Made by a program: the position numbers and the translations under genes
The notes under the pieces: generated by a model
What the model saw: the letters and a program-made list of their open reading frames with translations, nothing else
Databases searched by the model: none
Told to the model about the DNA's origin: nothing
Origin: an uncultured Pelagibacteraceae bacterium
Lineage (GTDB): Bacteria > Pseudomonadota > Alphaproteobacteria > Pelagibacterales > Pelagibacteraceae
Length of the DNA: 47,486 nucleotides
Assembly (NCBI GenBank): GCA_902569055.1
Contig: CACFSU010000008.1
Coordinates: 1 to 47,486, forward strand
Direction of reading: 5' to 3'
In this document: piece after piece, positions 24,185 through 34,207 of the stretch
Layout: each line of letters starts with the position of its first letter
How positions within the stretch are numbered: position 1 is the stretch's first letter

Positions 24185-25395
24185 TGAAAAGAGTAGTAAT
24201 AACAGGTTTGGGAATTGTTTCTTGCTTAGGCAATAGCCAAGAAGAAGTTCATCAATCCTTATTAAATTCAAAATCAGGAATTTCTTTTGCTGAAGAATAT
24301 AAGGAACACAATCTTAAAAGCCACATTCATGGTAAACCAAATATAAAACTCGAAGATCATGTAGATAGAAAAACAATCAGATTTATGGGTTCAGGATCAG
24401 CTTATAATTTTATAGCAATGAAAGAAGCTATTGAAGATTCTGGATTAGAAGAAAAAGATGTAAGTAATTTTAAAACTGGAATTGTTATGGGTTCTGGAGG
24501 GCCTTCAATAGAAAATGTAATTTTAGCTGCAGACAAAACTAGAGCTAAAACTCCAAAATTGATGGGACCTTTTGTAGTTCCAAGAACTATGGCTAGCACC
24601 GCTTCTGCTACACTTGCAGTTCCTTTTAAAATCAAAGGAACTAACTACACCATGAGTTCTGCATGTGCAACTAGCGGACATTGTATTGGAAATTCTATGG
24701 AACTAATCCAGATGGGTAAACAAGATATTGTTTTTGCTGGTGGTAGTGAAGAAATACACTGGGCAATGACTGCTATGTTTGATGCAATGACTGCATTGTC
24801 TTCCAAATATAATGATACTCCTGAAAAAGCTTCGAGAGCATATGATAAAACTAGAGATGGTTTTGTAATAGCAGGTGGTGGTGGTGTATTAGTGCTAGAG
24901 GAGTACGAACATGCTAAAGCTAGAGGAGCCAAAATATACGCAGAATTAACCGGTTATGGAGCAACTTCAGATGGATATGATATGGTAGCTCCATCAGGTG
25001 AAGGAGCGGTGAGATGTATGAAAATGGCCATGGCGACTGCTAAAAATAAAATTGATTATATCAATACTCATGGTACTTCTACTCCAGTTGGAGACATTAC
25101 AGAATTAAATGCTGTAAAAGAAACTTTCGGAGCAGAAATTCCAAAAATAAGTTCTACGAAATCTTTATCAGGTCATCCGTTAGGTGCAGCTTCAGTTCAT
25201 GAAGCAATCTATTGTTTAATCATGATGAAAAATAATTTTATTACAGGGTCTGCAAACATTAGTGAGATGGATGAAGAGGCTAAAAAATTCCCAATAATTG
25301 TTAAAACCGAGACAGGCATAACTATAAATAGTGTGATGTCTAATAGTTTTGGCTTTGGTGGAACCAACGCTGCATTAATTTTTGAAAAGATTTAA
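24184..25395 (+). CDS. fabB: 3-oxoacyl-ACP synthase I FabB
   Basis: A 403-residue condensing enzyme that extends acyl-ACP, including the unsaturated intermediates from FabA. The nucleophile is C161 in '[15 protein letters not shown]'. The two catalytic histidines are in '[12 protein letters not shown]' and '[13 protein letters not shown]'. The C-terminal '[15 protein letters not shown]' completes the thiolase fold. Its pairing with fabA favours FabB over FabF. The gene is coupled to fabA by TAATG and followed by fabI after 2 bp. Confidence 0.97.
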   Translation: MKRVVITGLGIVSCLGNSQEEVHQSLLNSKSGISFAEEYKEHNLKSHIHGKPNIKLEDHVDRKTIRFMGSGSAYNFIAMKEAIEDSGLEEKDVSNFKTGIVMGSGGPSIENVILAADKTRAKTPKLMGPFVVPRTMASTASATLAVPFKIKGTNYTMSSACATSGHCIGNSMELIQMGKQDIVFAGGSEEIHWAMTAMFDAMTALSSKYNDTPEKASRAYDKTRDGFVIAGGGGVLVLEEYEHAKARGAKIYAELTGYGATSDGYDMVAPSGEGAVRCMKMAMATAKNKIDYINTHGTSTPVGDITELNAVKETFGAEIPKISSTKSLSGHPLGAASVHEAIYCLIMMKNNFITGSANISEMDEEAKKFPIIVKTETGITINSVMSNSFGFGGTNAALIFEKI

Positions 25396-25397
25396 TT

Positions 25398-26186
25398 ATG
25401 AATTTAATGAAAGATAAAAAAGGATTGATAATGGGTGTTGCAAATGAAAGATCTATTGCTTGGGGTATTTCACAAAAACTTGCTGGGGCAGGAGCAGAGC
25501 TTGCATTCACCTACCTTGGTGATGCTTTAAAAAAAAGAGTGATTCCTTTAGCAGAAAAATTAAATTCAAAAATAACATTTAGTTGCGATGTTGAAAAAAA
25601 AGAGGAAGTAACAAAATTATTTGAAGATATCAAATCTCAATGGGGTGAAATTGATTTTGTAGTTCATGCAGTTGCATTTTCTGATAAATCAGAATTATCT
25701 GGTGAATATTTAAATACTACTAGAGAAAACTTTTTAAAAAGTATGTTAATCTCTTGTTTTTCATTTACTGAAGTTGCAAAAGAAGCAACTAAGATAATGA
25801 AAAAAGGTGGGAGCTTGCTAACTTTAACTTACGAATCTACTAAAGCTATTCCTAATTATAACGTAATGGGTGTTTGTAAATCGGCATTAGAATCAAGTGT
25901 TAAATATTTAGCAAGAGATTTAGGTACTAAAGGCATAAGAGTAAATGCAATAAGTGCTGGACCGATTAAAACATTAGCAGCTTCTGCTATTGGTGATGCA
26001 AAATTTTTATATAAATGGAATGAAGACCACTCTTTCCTAAAAAAAAATGTAGATATTCATGATGTTGGTAATTCAGCACTATATTTATTAAGCGATCTTG
26101 CTAATGGCGTTACAGGTGAAATTCATTACGTAGATGCAGGATATAACAAGGTTGGTATGCCAGATCCTAAAAATATCTCTAAATAA
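25398..26186 (+). CDS. fabI: Enoyl-ACP reductase FabI (NADH)
   Basis: A 262-residue short-chain dehydrogenase-type enoyl reductase that completes each elongation cycle. It begins 'LMKDKKGLIMGVANERSIAWGI', the FabI form of the nucleotide-binding loop. The catalytic tyrosines and lysine fall in 'TLTYESTKAIPNYNVMGVCKSAL' (split as 'TLTYEST' and 'YNVMGVCKS'), fitting Y-x6-K. 'RVNAISAGPIKTLAAS' covers the substrate loop. It ends the fabA-fabB-fabI operon. Confidence 0.96.
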   Translation: MNLMKDKKGLIMGVANERSIAWGISQKLAGAGAELAFTYLGDALKKRVIPLAEKLNSKITFSCDVEKKEEVTKLFEDIKSQWGEIDFVVHAVAFSDKSELSGEYLNTTRENFLKSMLISCFSFTEVAKEATKIMKKGGSLLTLTYESTKAIPNYNVMGVCKSALESSVKYLARDLGTKGIRVNAISAGPIKTLAASAIGDAKFLYKWNEDHSFLKKNVDIHDVGNSALYLLSDLANGVTGEIHYVDAGYNKVGMPDPKNISK

Positions 26187-26192
26187 TAAATA

Positions 26193-26342
26193 ATGCTTAT
26201 TTTAGTTTGGTTTATAGTTTGTATTATATTTGCATTTGTTCATTTTTTTCTTGGAAACTCAGGACATGCCTTAGAACTATTTGCATTTTTGAGTGCATTG
26301 GCATTATTCTTAATAAGTAAAATTAAATATAAAATAAAATAA
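26193..26342 (+). CDS. Small two-span membrane protein downstream of fabI
   Basis: A 49-residue frame (ATG 26193, TAA 26340-26342), 6 bp after fabI on the same strand. It has two hydrophobic stretches ('LVWFIVCIIFAFVHFFLG' and 'LFAFLSALALFLIS') separated by 'NSGHALE', and ends 'KIKYKIK', a positive cytoplasmic tail. The hairpin layout and the operon-like spacing favour a real gene, but I do not recognise a family and the ribosome-binding site is weak. Confidence 0.5.
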   Translation: MLILVWFIVCIIFAFVHFFLGNSGHALELFAFLSALALFLISKIKYKIK

Positions 26343-26397
26343 ATATAAAAAAGTTAGAGGTTAAATTTAATTAGCTTTTAACAGGTGGCTATAAAAT

Positions 26398-28470
26398 TTA
26401 TTCTGCAGCTTGTTTCATAGAAAGTTTAACTTTACCTCTATCAAAACCAATCACTTTAACTTTCACTTCATCACCTTCTTTTACAACATCAGTAACTTTA
26501 GCGACTCTTTTGCCTGCTAACTCTGAAATATGAACAAGTCCATCTTGTTTTCCTAAGAAATTAACAAATGCACCAAACTCCATAATCTTCATTACTTTAC
26601 CAGAATAAATTTTATTTAGTTCAGCTTTTGCAGTAATATCTTTAATCATTTGCATAGCAATATTTCTAGATTCTTCATCTGGAGCAGCAACTGTTACAAC
26701 TCCTTCATCATTTACGTCGACTTTAGCTCCTGATTTTTCAACAATTTCTCTTATAGTTGCTCCACCTTTTCCTATAACAGCAGCAATATCTTTTTTATCA
26801 ACAGTAATTTTTTCCATTTTAGGAGTATGTTTTCCGACATCAGCTCTTGATTCTCCTAAAGCTTTATTCATTTCACCTAAAATATGAACTCTTCCATCTT
26901 TTGCTTGGTTTAATGCTTGCTCCATGATTTCAAAAGTAATACCTGTAATTTTGATATCCATTTGAAGTGAAGTAATTCCATCTTTGGTTCCTGCAACTTT
27001 AAAGTCCATATCTCCTAAATGATCTTCATCACCCAAGATGTCCGATAGGACAGTAAAATCATCTCCTTCTTTAATTAATCCCATTGCGATACCTGCAACT
27101 GGCTCTTTAATTGGCACCCCTGCATCCATTAATGCAAGTGAAGTCCCACAAACTGTAGCCATTGATGAAGATCCGTTAGACTCTGTAATATCTGCGACTA
27201 CTCTAAAAGTATATGGAAATGCCTCTTTTGAAGGTAATGAAGAATGAATTGCTCTCCAAGCTAATTTACCATGTCCTATTTCACGCCTTCCAGTTCCAAT
27301 TCTTCCAGTTTCACCGACTGAAAAAGGAGGAAAATTATAGTGAAGCATAAATCTTTCTCTTTTAAGCCCGTCTAAGCTTTCTATTCTTTGTTCATCATCT
27401 GATGTTCCTAAAGTAGCTGTTACGATAGCTTGTGTTTCACCTCTAGTAAATAAGGCAGAACCATGAGTCCTAGGTAAAACACCAACTTCGCATGAGATAG
27501 GTCTAACTTCAGATAACCCTCTACCATCTATTCTATTTTTATTTTTAATAATATCAGTTCTAACAATTGATTTTTCAAGATTTTTAAGTTCTGAGTTTAC
27601 ATCTAAATCAGTATAATCTTCGTCTTCTTCGTAAAGTTTTTTTGCTTTCTCAGTAATTTCTGAAATTTGATTTGATCTATCTTGCTTATCTCTTGTAGCA
27701 AAGGCTTTCTTCAAATCTTCAGTAAAATTTTCTTCTAATTTTTTCTTAACTTTAGATAAATCTTTTTTTTCGACAATCCACTCTGGTTTTTTACATTCTC
27801 TTGCAAGTTCTTCTATCATTTCAATTACTGGAACAAAACCTTCATGGCCGAATTTAACTGCATTTAACATTTCTTCTTCTGTTAAACCACTAGTTTCTGA
27901 CTCTACCATAAGCACAGCATCTTTTGTGCCAGCTACGACTAAGTCTAATTTAGATTTTTCTAAATCAATTTTAGATGGGTTTAAAACATATTTTCCATCA
28001 ATATAACCAACTCTAGAGGCTCCAACTGGACCCATAAAAGGCATTCCAGAAATTGATAATGCTGCCGAAGAAGCTATTATGGACAAGATATCTGCTTCAT
28101 TTTCTTTATCGTAAGAAATTACAGTTGGTAATAACTGTACTTCATTTTTGAATTCATCAGGAAATAGAGGTCTGATCGGTCTATCAATCAATCTTGAGAT
28201 TAATGTTTCGCTCTCAGTTGGTCTCGCCTCTCTTTTAAAATATCCTCCTGGAATTTTTCCAGCTGCATAATATTTTTCTTGGTAATTTACAGAAAGTGGA
28301 AAGTAATCCATATCTGGATTTACTTTTTTTGCTCCTACTACTGTTGCTAAAACAACTGTTTCTCCACATGTTGCAATAATTGCTCCATCTGCCTGTCTTG
28401 CTACTTTACCTGTTTCTAAACTAATTTTCTTTCCTGCTACTTCAATTTCCTTCTTGTATACTTTAAACAT
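26398..28470 (-). CDS. pnp: Polynucleotide phosphorylase
   Basis: A 690-residue 3'-to-5' exoribonuclease that uses phosphate and takes part in mRNA decay. Two RNase PH-like domains carry '[21 protein letters not shown]' split around '[16 protein letters not shown]', and '[22 protein letters not shown]' covers the phosphate site ('GRREIGHG'). A KH domain ('[21 protein letters not shown]') and a C-terminal S1 domain ('[19 protein letters not shown]') follow. It lies downstream of rpsO, as in many bacteria, with a 57-bp gap that contains a possible 12-codon frame. Confidence 0.97.
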   Translation of the reverse strand: MFKVYKKEIEVAGKKISLETGKVARQADGAIIATCGETVVLATVVGAKKVNPDMDYFPLSVNYQEKYYAAGKIPGGYFKREARPTESETLISRLIDRPIRPLFPDEFKNEVQLLPTVISYDKENEADILSIIASSAALSISGMPFMGPVGASRVGYIDGKYVLNPSKIDLEKSKLDLVVAGTKDAVLMVESETSGLTEEEMLNAVKFGHEGFVPVIEMIEELARECKKPEWIVEKKDLSKVKKKLEENFTEDLKKAFATRDKQDRSNQISEITEKAKKLYEEDEDYTDLDVNSELKNLEKSIVRTDIIKNKNRIDGRGLSEVRPISCEVGVLPRTHGSALFTRGETQAIVTATLGTSDDEQRIESLDGLKRERFMLHYNFPPFSVGETGRIGTGRREIGHGKLAWRAIHSSLPSKEAFPYTFRVVADITESNGSSSMATVCGTSLALMDAGVPIKEPVAGIAMGLIKEGDDFTVLSDILGDEDHLGDMDFKVAGTKDGITSLQMDIKITGITFEIMEQALNQAKDGRVHILGEMNKALGESRADVGKHTPKMEKITVDKKDIAAVIGKGGATIREIVEKSGAKVDVNDEGVVTVAAPDEESRNIAMQMIKDITAKAELNKIYSGKVMKIMEFGAFVNFLGKQDGLVHISELAGKRVAKVTDVVKEGDEVKVKVIGFDRGKVKLSMKQAAE

Positions 28471-28527
28471 TTCATTTCCATTTCTTTTCGTTCGTTTCTT
28501 TCCATTTCATTCTATCTATTTTGACTT

Positions 28528-28776
28528 CTATTTTCTTAAATTCAATTTCGACAGTACATTTTTGTAAGAGTCCATTTTATTTTTTTTAAGGTACTCTAAC
28601 AATTTCTTTCTTTTATTGACCGCTCTCAACAACCCTACTGAAGAATGTTTATCCTTTTTAAATTGTTTAATATGTTTGGAGAGAGACTCAATTTTCTCTG
28701 TTAACAACACTATTTGTATTTCTGAAGATCCAGTATCTTTACTGTGTATTGCTAATTCTTTAATCTTACTATTCAT
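28528..28776 (-). CDS. rpsO: 30S ribosomal protein S15
   Basis: An 82-residue S15, which binds the central domain of 16S rRNA. 'DTGSSEIQIVLLTEKIESL' and 'HSSVGLLRAVNKRKKLLEYL' are the family core. It is about 7 residues shorter than the usual 89, with the loss at the N-terminus. The ATG is preceded by GGAAG at a good distance, so the short start is credible. It overlaps rbfA by 4 bp. The rbfA-rpsO-pnp order is conserved, but truB, often between rbfA and rpsO, is absent here. Confidence 0.95.
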   Translation of the reverse strand: MNSKIKELAIHSKDTGSSEIQIVLLTEKIESLSKHIKQFKKDKHSSVGLLRAVNKRKKLLEYLKKNKMDSYKNVLSKLNLRK

Positions 28777-29153
28777 ACTTCCTTTTCCTTATTTGTTTGT
28801 TTAATTAAGTTTTCTATTTTTTCTGCATACTCAAATGACTCATCTTTTCTAAAAATTATTTTTGGTAAAAATTTCACAAATACTCTCTGAGACAAAATTT
28901 TTCTTATTAAAAATGAGTATTCTTTAAGTTTTTCTATAATTTCATCTGCATTTTTTCCACCTAAAGGCATTACATATGCTTTAGCAATTTTTAAATCTTG
29001 ACTCATTTTAACTTCGGTTACTGTAATAGTATTTGTCTCCAAATTAGGGACTTTTGCCTCATTTCTTATAAATATCATGCTCAAAGCTTGTTTAATCATT
29101 TCCCCAACTCTTAACTGTCTCTGAGTAACCGATTTTCCTATTCTATCTACCAT
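28773..29153 (-). CDS. rbfA: Ribosome-binding factor A
   Basis: A 126-residue ribosome maturation factor that acts on the 16S rRNA 5' end. 'SVTQRQLRVGEMIKQALSMI' opens the protein, then 'ITVTEVKMSQDLKIAKAYVM' (near 43-62) and 'LPKIIFRKDESFEYAEKIENL', the typical RbfA KH-like layout. It shares its first base with the last base of infB and overlaps rpsO by 4 bp, so it is tightly embedded in the operon. Confidence 0.94.
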   Translation of the reverse strand: MVDRIGKSVTQRQLRVGEMIKQALSMIFIRNEAKVPNLETNTITVTEVKMSQDLKIAKAYVMPLGGKNADEIIEKLKEYSFLIRKILSQRVFVKFLPKIIFRKDESFEYAEKIENLIKQTNKEKEV

Positions 29154-31375
29154 TATATAGTTCTTTCTTTTGATGTAACATTAAATGCTTCAATTGTATC
29201 GTTTTTTTGAAAATCCATGTAATCTTTTATTGTAATACCACATTCCTGACCATTGCTTACATGTTTAACCTGATTTTTTTCTCTAAAAATAGTGTCTATT
29301 TTTCCTGTAAAAACTATCTTACTATCCCTAATCAATCTTACATTAGAAATGCTGGTAATTTCTCCTTCAATTACCTTACATCCTGCTACTTTCCCGGCCC
29401 CAGATACTTTAAATAATTCTAAAATCTGAGCTGAGCCTATAATTATTTCTTGTAAATCTGGAGTAAGTAATCCAGACATTCTTTGTTTAATATAATCTAA
29501 GACTTCATAAATAATATTATATGAAGAAATTTTTATATTTTCATTTTCAGCAAGTTTTTTAGCTTCTTTGCTAGGTTTAACGTTAAAAGCAACTAATACT
29601 GCTTTTGAAGCTTTGGCTAATATTATATCTGTTTCTGTAACCATACCAATATCGGCTAAAATTATTTTTGGTTTTACTTCATCATGTTTAATTTGACTAA
29701 TTGCATTTTTTATCGCCTCAGAAGATCCATGAACATCAGATTTAATAATTAAATTTAATTCCTTAGTTGATTTATCAGAAAATGCTGATTCTTGGGTTGC
29801 AAATGACAAGGGGTTTTTAGCAACTTTATTTTCTTGAGCTCTATTTTCGCTTAAGGTTTTAGCTTCCTTCTCACTATTTAATACAATAAAATCATCCCCT
29901 GCTTTTGCGGCACCATTAATTCCTAAAATTTCTACAGGTGTTGAAGGATATGCTTCATTAATATTTATTCCTTTGTCACTAATAATTGCTCTAACTTTTC
30001 CCCATTTTAATCCACTAACAAAAAAATCACCTTTTTTTAATGTACCAGTAGTGACTATAATTGTTGCAACTGGTCCTCTACCTATGTCAATTTTAGACTC
30101 TAAAACTACTCCAGTAGCTTTAGTATCAAAGTCAGTTTTTAAATCTAATATTTCAGCTTGAAGAATAATTGATTCAATTAGTTTATCTAAATTCATTTTT
30201 GTTTTTGCAGAAATTTCTATCATCAAGGTATCGCCTGATAAATCTTCTGCGATTAATTCATATTCTAATAATTGATTTTTAATTTTTTGAGAGTCAGCTT
30301 CAGGCAAATCACATTTATTAATTGCAACAACTATAGGTACATTTGCAGCTTTTGCATGTTTTATTGACTCTACTGTTTGTGGCTTTACTCCATCATCAGC
30401 TGCAACAACAAGTACAACTATATCTGTTAATTTTGATCCTCTGGCTCTCATTTCAGTAAAAGCAGCATGCCCAGGTGTATCAATAAATGTTATCTTATTT
30501 GATTGGCTTTCAATTTGATAAGCACCGATATGTTGTGTTATTCCTCCAAACTCTCCTGAAACTACATTAGCACTTCTTAAAACATCAAGTACGGAAGTTT
30601 TACCATGATCAACATGACCCATGACAGTTACTATTGGAGGTCTATTTTTTAAATTTTCTACTCTTGTGGCTTTTATTTTTTTTATTATTTCTTCTGCTTT
30701 TTCTTCTCTTATTGGATTATGACCAAATTCTTTTACTAAATATTCTGCAGTATCTGCTGCTAAACTTTGATTAATTGTTACTGTTACACCCATACCAAAT
30801 AAATGTTTAATAACATTACTCGACTGCTCTGCCATTCGGTTAGCCAGTTCTCTAACTGTGACTACCTCTGGTATATTTACATCTCTTTTTACTGGTTTTA
30901 AATTTTCTTTATTTTCATTTTTATTTAAATTTTTTTGTTCTTTTTCTCTTGCTCTTTTTACTGAAGCCAGGCTCCTTTCTCTTGCCTCTATCTCATCACT
31001 TAAAGCTCTGGAAACTGTTAGTTTAACCTCTCTTTTTTGAGTTCCTAATTTTTGTTTTTTTTCTTTTCCCTCATTATCGCCTTTAATTCGTCTAGTAGCT
31101 CTTTGCTCAGCTAATTTTCTTCTTTCGAAATCATTAGAGTTTGCAGGAATTTTTCCACCAAAAGATGATTTTAATGAAGTTCCTCGATTAAATGAAGCTG
31201 GTTTTGGTCTACCTCCTACACCTGAATGTCTAAAAGAACTCCCTTTTTTTATTAAATTTTTTTTTGATTTATCTATTACTGTTGATTTTTTATCTTGAGT
31301 TTTAGCTATCTCTATATTCTTTAAAGATTTTTTGGCTGTGCCAGAAATAGTTAGTTTTGTTTTTTTGTTTTCCAT
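29153..31375 (-). CDS. infB: Translation initiation factor IF-2
   Basis: A 740-residue GTPase that places initiator tRNA on the 30S subunit. The N-terminal part is lysine-rich and low in complexity. 'VTVRELANRMAEQSSNVIKH' begins the conserved IF2-N region. The G domain has G1 'GHVDHGKT' (about residue 252), G3 'DTPGHAAF' and G4 'NKCD'. Domains II to IV follow and end near 'VKHVSNGQECGITIKDYMDF'. It is downstream of nusA by 10 bp; the small ylxR gene usually between them is missing. Confidence 0.97.
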   Translation of the reverse strand: MENKKTKLTISGTAKKSLKNIEIAKTQDKKSTVIDKSKKNLIKKGSSFRHSGVGGRPKPASFNRGTSLKSSFGGKIPANSNDFERRKLAEQRATRRIKGDNEGKEKKQKLGTQKREVKLTVSRALSDEIEARERSLASVKRAREKEQKNLNKNENKENLKPVKRDVNIPEVVTVRELANRMAEQSSNVIKHLFGMGVTVTINQSLAADTAEYLVKEFGHNPIREEKAEEIIKKIKATRVENLKNRPPIVTVMGHVDHGKTSVLDVLRSANVVSGEFGGITQHIGAYQIESQSNKITFIDTPGHAAFTEMRARGSKLTDIVVLVVAADDGVKPQTVESIKHAKAANVPIVVAINKCDLPEADSQKIKNQLLEYELIAEDLSGDTLMIEISAKTKMNLDKLIESIILQAEILDLKTDFDTKATGVVLESKIDIGRGPVATIIVTTGTLKKGDFFVSGLKWGKVRAIISDKGININEAYPSTPVEILGINGAAKAGDDFIVLNSEKEAKTLSENRAQENKVAKNPLSFATQESAFSDKSTKELNLIIKSDVHGSSEAIKNAISQIKHDEVKPKIILADIGMVTETDIILAKASKAVLVAFNVKPSKEAKKLAENENIKISSYNIIYEVLDYIKQRMSGLLTPDLQEIIIGSAQILELFKVSGAGKVAGCKVIEGEITSISNVRLIRDSKIVFTGKIDTIFREKNQVKHVSNGQECGITIKDYMDFQKNDTIEAFNVTSKERTI

Positions 31376-31385
31376 AGCTCATCTC

Positions 31386-32939
31386 TCAATCTTTATAAAC
31401 AATATTTCTCGCAGACATAATTAATTCATCTGACTCTTCTTTTGATAAAGCAAAATCCTCAAGATAGCCTTGAATTTTGACCCTTTCACCTTTTACTACA
31501 TCATATCCCCCTGTTAATTCATCAGATGCAAGATCTGCAAAATCCTCTAAAGTTAGAATCTTTTGCTCACCTAATGTAACTAGCATTCCAGGAGTTAATC
31601 CTTTTAAATTAATTAAAGACTCTTCAAGTCCAAGATCTTTAATTCTTTGAGAAATATCCTCTTGATCTTTCTCATGAAATTCTTTTGATCTTTCAATTAA
31701 AGCTTTAGCTGTATCTTCTTCTATACCTTCAATTTTAACTAAATCCTCAGCGGAACTATCTTTAATATCATCAATTGTTGAAAATCCCTCGGCAACTAAT
31801 AACTGACCAAGCGTTTCATCTAGTTCTAAATTTTTAACAAAATTTTCCGTTTTTTCCTTAAACTCTTGTTGCCTTCTTTCAGAGTCTTCTTGATCTGTCA
31901 TTATATTAATTTCATAATTTAAAAGCTTAGTAGCTAAACGAACATTTTGTCCTCTTCGACCTATCGCTTTACTTAAATTTTCTTCGGTCAAAATTACATC
32001 AAGTTTTTTTCTATCTAAATCTACATTAACTCTTTGCACTTCTGCTGGAGATAAAGCATTAGATACTAAAATAGCTGGATCCTCTGACCAATTCACTATA
32101 TCAATTTTCTCTCCTTGAAGTTCATTAACAACAGCTTGGACTCTTGATCCTCTCATACCAACACAGGCTCCCACAGGATCTAAGGAAGTATCTACAGCTT
32201 TAACACAGATTTTTGCTCTACTGCCAGGATCTCTTGATGAAGATTTAATTTCAATTAAACCATCATAAATTTCAGGAACCTCTTGTACAAAAAGTTTTTC
32301 CATAAATTTAGGATGAGCTCTAGATAAAAAAATTTGTTGACCTCTAGGTTCTCTTCTAACATCTGAGCAATAAGCTTTAACTCTATCACCAGCTTTAATA
32401 TTTTCTCTGGGTATCATCTCATTTTTTTGAATAATTGCTTCTGTTCTTCCTAAATCTACAATAATATTTCCAAACTCTAGCCTTTTAACAATACCACTTA
32501 AAATAGTATCTTTTTTGTCAATAAAATCATTATATTGTCTTTCCCTTTCAGCCTCTCTAACATTAGAACTGATTACATGCTTAGCAGTTTGAGCAGCTAT
32601 TCTTCCAAAGTCAAAAGATGGTAAAGGTTGAAGAACTTCGTCACCAATTTTTTTATCCTTGTTTGTTTCATTCAAATTTATTGCATCTTCAAGTTTTATT
32701 TCTGTACTTGTATTCTCTGGATTTTCTGCAATTACTAATTTTCTAAAAAGTTCAATATCACCATTTTCTCTATTAATAAGAACTTTAATTTCATTATCTT
32801 GTCCAAACTTAGATTTTGCAGCTTTAGCAATACCTGTTTCCATTGAACTAATAATTAATTCTTTATCAATAGACTTCTCTAAAGCAACAGCTTCAGCTAT
32901 TCTTAATAATTCTAGTTTATCAGCTCTTTTATTTAACAT
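31386..32939 (-). CDS. nusA: Transcription termination/antitermination factor NusA
   Basis: A 517-residue NusA from ATG 32939, which begins 'MLNKRADKLELLRIAEAVAL', the family start. The frame extends 13 codons further upstream but passes over a terminator-like hairpin. The NTD is followed by the S1 domain ('LSGIVKRLEFGNIIVDLGR'), KH1/KH2 ('GACVGMRGSRVQAVVNEL' and 'KAIGRRGQNVRLATKLL') and two acidic helix-hairpin-helix AR2 repeats at the C-terminus, typical of proteobacteria. rimP, usually directly upstream, is absent; metK precedes it. Confidence 0.96.
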   Translation of the reverse strand: MLNKRADKLELLRIAEAVALEKSIDKELIISSMETGIAKAAKSKFGQDNEIKVLINRENGDIELFRKLVIAENPENTSTEIKLEDAINLNETNKDKKIGDEVLQPLPSFDFGRIAAQTAKHVISSNVREAERERQYNDFIDKKDTILSGIVKRLEFGNIIVDLGRTEAIIQKNEMIPRENIKAGDRVKAYCSDVRREPRGQQIFLSRAHPKFMEKLFVQEVPEIYDGLIEIKSSSRDPGSRAKICVKAVDTSLDPVGACVGMRGSRVQAVVNELQGEKIDIVNWSEDPAILVSNALSPAEVQRVNVDLDRKKLDVILTEENLSKAIGRRGQNVRLATKLLNYEINIMTDQEDSERRQQEFKEKTENFVKNLELDETLGQLLVAEGFSTIDDIKDSSAEDLVKIEGIEEDTAKALIERSKEFHEKDQEDISQRIKDLGLEESLINLKGLTPGMLVTLGEQKILTLEDFADLASDELTGGYDVVKGERVKIQGYLEDFALSKEESDELIMSARNIVYKD

Positions 32940-32954
32940 ATTTTTGTTCGTTCC

Positions 32955-32981
32955 AAAAAAAAATGGGCTAAAGCCCATTTT
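32955..32981 (-). terminator. Intrinsic-terminator-like hairpin in the nusA leader
   Basis: On the minus strand AAAATGGGC and GCCCATTTT form a 9-bp stem (32981-32973 with 32968-32960) with a 4-nt loop, followed by five more U to 32955. It lies downstream of a likely nusA promoter and ends about 15 nt before the nusA ATG, so a nusA transcript from that promoter would contain it. It would also end the metK transcript. Confidence 0.7.
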
Positions 32982-33003
32982 GTAAATTCAGCAATGTAAT
33001 GGC

Positions 33004-33031
33004 AATATATAAAAGATTTTTTTTTATTCAA
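33004..33031 (-). promoter_or_regulatory. Likely nusA promoter
   Basis: TTGAAT (33031-33026), a 16-nt spacer and TATATT (33009-33004) on the minus strand, immediately past the metK stop. The expected start near 32997 gives a leader of about 58 nt that includes the hairpin at 32955-32981. Confidence 0.5.
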
Positions 33032-33037
33032 CAGAAA

Positions 33038-34207
33038 CTATTTAGAAAAAAGATCAGTTTTATCAGTCTTTTCCCAAGAAAAAGCTCCATCACTTTCTGG
33101 AGACCTTCCAAAATGACCGTAAGCTGACGTCTTTTCATAAATCGGTTTATTGAGATTTAGCATCTCTCTTATGCCTCTAGGACTTAAATCAAAATTTTCT
33201 TTAATCTTTGATTCAACAAATTTATTTTTTTCAGAGTCATTATCAAACAAATCTACATATATTGATAAAGGTTTAGATACTCCAATAGCATAAGCTAATT
33301 GTATCAAGCATTTATCAGCAATTTTAGAAGCAACTACATTTTTAGCAATATATCTAGATGCATAAGCCGCAGACCTGTCAACTTTAGTTGGGTCTTTTCC
33401 AGAAAAAGCGCCTCCCCCATGAGGAGCCGCACCTCCATAAGTATCTACAATTATTTTTCTTCCTGTAAGTCCACAATCTCCATCGGGTCCACCGATTACA
33501 AAATTGCCAGTTGGATTTACGTAAAATTCATCTTCATTAAATCCGTCTAAAAAAAAATTTGGAATAGAATCTAATAAATATGGTCTTAAAAGTTCTCTTA
33601 CATGAGCTTGATTTACATCTGCAGAATGTTGGGATGATATGACGACAGATTTAACTTTTTTTGGTTTACCATTTTCATACTCAAATGTTACCTGGCTTTT
33701 AGAGTCCGGTTCAATATTTTTTAATTTACCTGACTTCCTATCCTTTGCCATTAGTCTTAATATTTTATGAGAAAAATAAATAGGTGCTGGCATTAATTCA
33801 TCTGTTTCGTTACATGCATATCCAAACATTATACCTTGATCGCCTGCACCTTCATCTTTATTTCCTGATGAATCTACTCCCATAGCAATATCTACAGATT
33901 GAGAATGCAAATGACTTTCAATTTTAGTTGCATCTTTCCAAGTAAATCCTTCTTGGTCATAACCAATATCCTTTATACAATCTCTCACCTTTTGAATTAA
34001 TTCATCTTTTTTTATTTCTGGACCCCTAACTTCACCTGCTAAAACAACTTTATTTGTTGTAGTTAAAGTTTCGCAAGCAACCCTAGAGTAAGGATCGTTA
34101 GATAGATATTTATCTACTACCATATCGGAAATTCTATCTGAAACTTTATCTGGATGTCCTTCTGATACAGACTCGCTAGTAAAAAGGTAATTTTTTAAAT
34201 TGCTCAT
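33038..34207 (-). CDS. metK: S-adenosylmethionine synthetase
   Basis: A 389-residue enzyme making SAM from methionine and ATP. It shows '[20 protein letters not shown]' at the N-terminus, the hexapeptide-type '[12 protein letters not shown]' near residue 120 and the P-loop-like '[19 protein letters not shown]' near residue 265. Length is normal. Its ATG overlaps the lnt stop by 4 bp, so there is no upstream space for a SAM riboswitch. Confidence 0.98.
   Translation of the reverse strand: MSNLKNYLFTSESVSEGHPDKVSDRISDMVVDKYLSNDPYSRVACETLTTTNKVVLAGEVRGPEIKKDELIQKVRDCIKDIGYDQEGFTWKDATKIESHLHSQSVDIAMGVDSSGNKDEGAGDQGIMFGYACNETDELMPAPIYFSHKILRLMAKDRKSGKLKNIEPDSKSQVTFEYENGKPKKVKSVVISSQHSADVNQAHVRELLRPYLLDSIPNFFLDGFNEDEFYVNPTGNFVIGGPDGDCGLTGRKIIVDTYGGAAPHGGGAFSGKDPTKVDRSAAYASRYIAKNVVASKIADKCLIQLAYAIGVSKPLSIYVDLFDNDSEKNKFVESKIKENFDLSPRGIREMLNLNKPIYEKTSAYGHFGRSPESDGAFSWEKTDKTDLFSK

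Noticed and set aside
24402..24932. Open frames antisense to fabB (and similar ones opposite katG, infB, nusA and metK)
   Set aside because: They lack ribosome-binding sites and family similarity, and lie fully inside strongly recognised genes; they are shadow frames.
33038..34207. SAM riboswitch for metK
   Set aside because: metK overlaps the lnt stop by 4 bp, so there is no leader to hold one, and no SAM-riboswitch-like structure was seen elsewhere.
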